From Acidobacteriota bacterium (GTDB taxonomy: Bacteria > Acidobacteriota > Terriglobia > Versatilivoradales > Versatilivoraceae), in contig JAPPFQ010000098.1 in NCBI GenBank assembly GCA_028875135.1, forward strand, positions 1-5,217: a stretch of DNA of 5,217 nucleotides, read 5' to 3'. Within the stretch, counting starts at the first letter, position 1. The number at the start of each line of letters is the position of its first letter. Below, piece by piece: positions 4,739 through 5,217 of this stretch. The translations under genes and the position numbers were made by a program. The notes under the pieces were generated by a model. That model was not told where the DNA came from and made no database searches. It saw nothing but the letters and a program-made list of their open reading frames with translations.

Positions 4739-5217
4739 TCACCGGAAGCGAAGCCGCGTCCCTTCCGGATAGGTCTTCTTTCTCCTGCGGGTTCCTTGCG
4801 CGATTTCGATCTCCCCGGACTCCTCCATCGGAATCAACACTGGCTTCTTGAGTTGGCTCGTGTGATAGTCGGTCCGGTCGGATGCGACGAACTCCTCGAC
4901 CTGCTCAATGTCGACCCAATTCCTTCCCCTGAATTCAGACTTGATCTGCTCTCTCAGATGAGTGTAATCCGTGATGTCCAACCCGAGAATAGGCTGGCTG
5001 GAATGCGTACCGCGGAACCTGAAGTCACCAAACGGTGCGACTTTCCAAATGGCCCGCTTCATTAGATCGGCGCCCTTCCAGTGCTGCGTCCCGAAGAAAA
5101 TTGCGTAGACGAGCCGATCTCCCTCGTACAGCTCAAAGTGCACGACGTTGCTGGCACCGGCTGCTCGAAGCTGTTTCTTGTAGAGTCCATAAAAGAAGTC
5201 CTTGCGTACTCCAGGAT
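4739..5217 (-). CDS. tcmP: Three-Cys-motif partner protein TcmP, C-terminal part (5' end outside window)
   Basis: The frame is open to the right edge, so the GTG at 5143 is internal; 158 residues are visible. They begin PGVRKDFFYGLYKKQLRAAG and run through HFELYEGDRLVYAIFFGTQH and KGADLMKRAIWKVAPFGDFR, which I recognise as the conserved C-terminal region of the TcmP family. These proteins are named for regular pairing with a three-cysteine protein of the phage Gp37/Gp68 (DUF5131) type, thought to be radical-SAM-like. The biochemical role of the pair is, to my knowledge, not established, and it often sits in phage or other accessory DNA. No Gp37/Gp68 gene lies downstream inside the window, so any partner would be upstream, beyond the right edge. 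The last part (EESGEIEIAQGTRRRKKTYPEG) is charged and may be a winged-helix or flexible tail. The stop is 160 bases upstream of the antitoxin start; that gap holds the toxin-antitoxin operator and promoter, and no terminator was seen in it. Confidence 0.82.
   Translation of the reverse strand, partial: PGVRKDFFYGLYKKQLRAAGASNVVHFELYEGDRLVYAIFFGTQHWKGADLMKRAIWKVAPFGDFRFRGTHSSQPILGLDITDYTHLREQIKSEFRGRNWVDIEQVEEFVASDRTDYHTSQLKKPVLIPMEESGEIEIAQGTRRRKKTYPEGTRLRFR

Noticed and set aside
4577..5065. Plus-strand open frame of 162 codons opposite tcmP
   Set aside because: No recognisable domain, it reads through the operator palindrome, and the minus strand matches TcmP.

Overview
The window is a high-GC bacterial segment with dense coding. 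The TPR/TMTC-like membrane protein, the soluble P450 and the frequent GTG starts fit a free-living Gram-negative with a large genome, perhaps Acidobacteriota or a similar phylum from a metagenome. That placement is an impression; no marker gene is present to fix it. No rRNA, tRNA, CRISPR array, transposase or integrase was found.

Layout. Positions 1-1095 (+) hold the C-terminal part of a membrane-anchored tetratricopeptide-repeat protein that enters from the left edge. Positions 1190-1870 (+) encode a HAD-superfamily hydrolase with all four HAD motifs. Positions 2010-3278 (+) encode a complete bacterial cytochrome P450. It converges, with a 17-base gap, on a GNAT acetyltransferase at 3296-3841 (-) that resembles proteins annotated as aminoglycoside 6'-N-acetyltransferase-like. 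Next, all on the minus strand, come a Doc/Fic toxin (3965-4354), its SpoVT/AbrB-type antitoxin (4351-4578) with a palindromic operator-promoter just upstream, and the C-terminal 158 residues of a three-Cys-motif partner protein (TcmP), which runs off the right edge.

How the parts relate. The antitoxin and toxin form one tightly coupled operon: a GTGA overlap, a strong ribosome binding site only in front of the antitoxin, and an AT-rich 18-bp palindrome covering the likely -10 box. The HAD, P450 and GNAT genes show no shared pathway, and no ferredoxin or reductase for the P450 is in view.

The most unusual signal is a 35-base near-perfect direct repeat (32 of 35 identical). One copy is the 3' end of the HAD gene (1834-1868). 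The other lies just upstream of the GNAT gene (3875-3909) and still reads as the same C-terminal peptide plus a stop codon. The P450 and GNAT genes therefore sit between two copies of the HAD gene's tail, as expected if this block was inserted or recombined at the end of the HAD gene. To the right, the toxin-antitoxin and TcmP genes have lower GC in sampled lines, so the region from about 1.84 kb rightward looks like accessory DNA. A second notable point is a run of nine A residues in the antitoxin coding strand, placed where slippage would remove the antitoxin's C-terminal tail.
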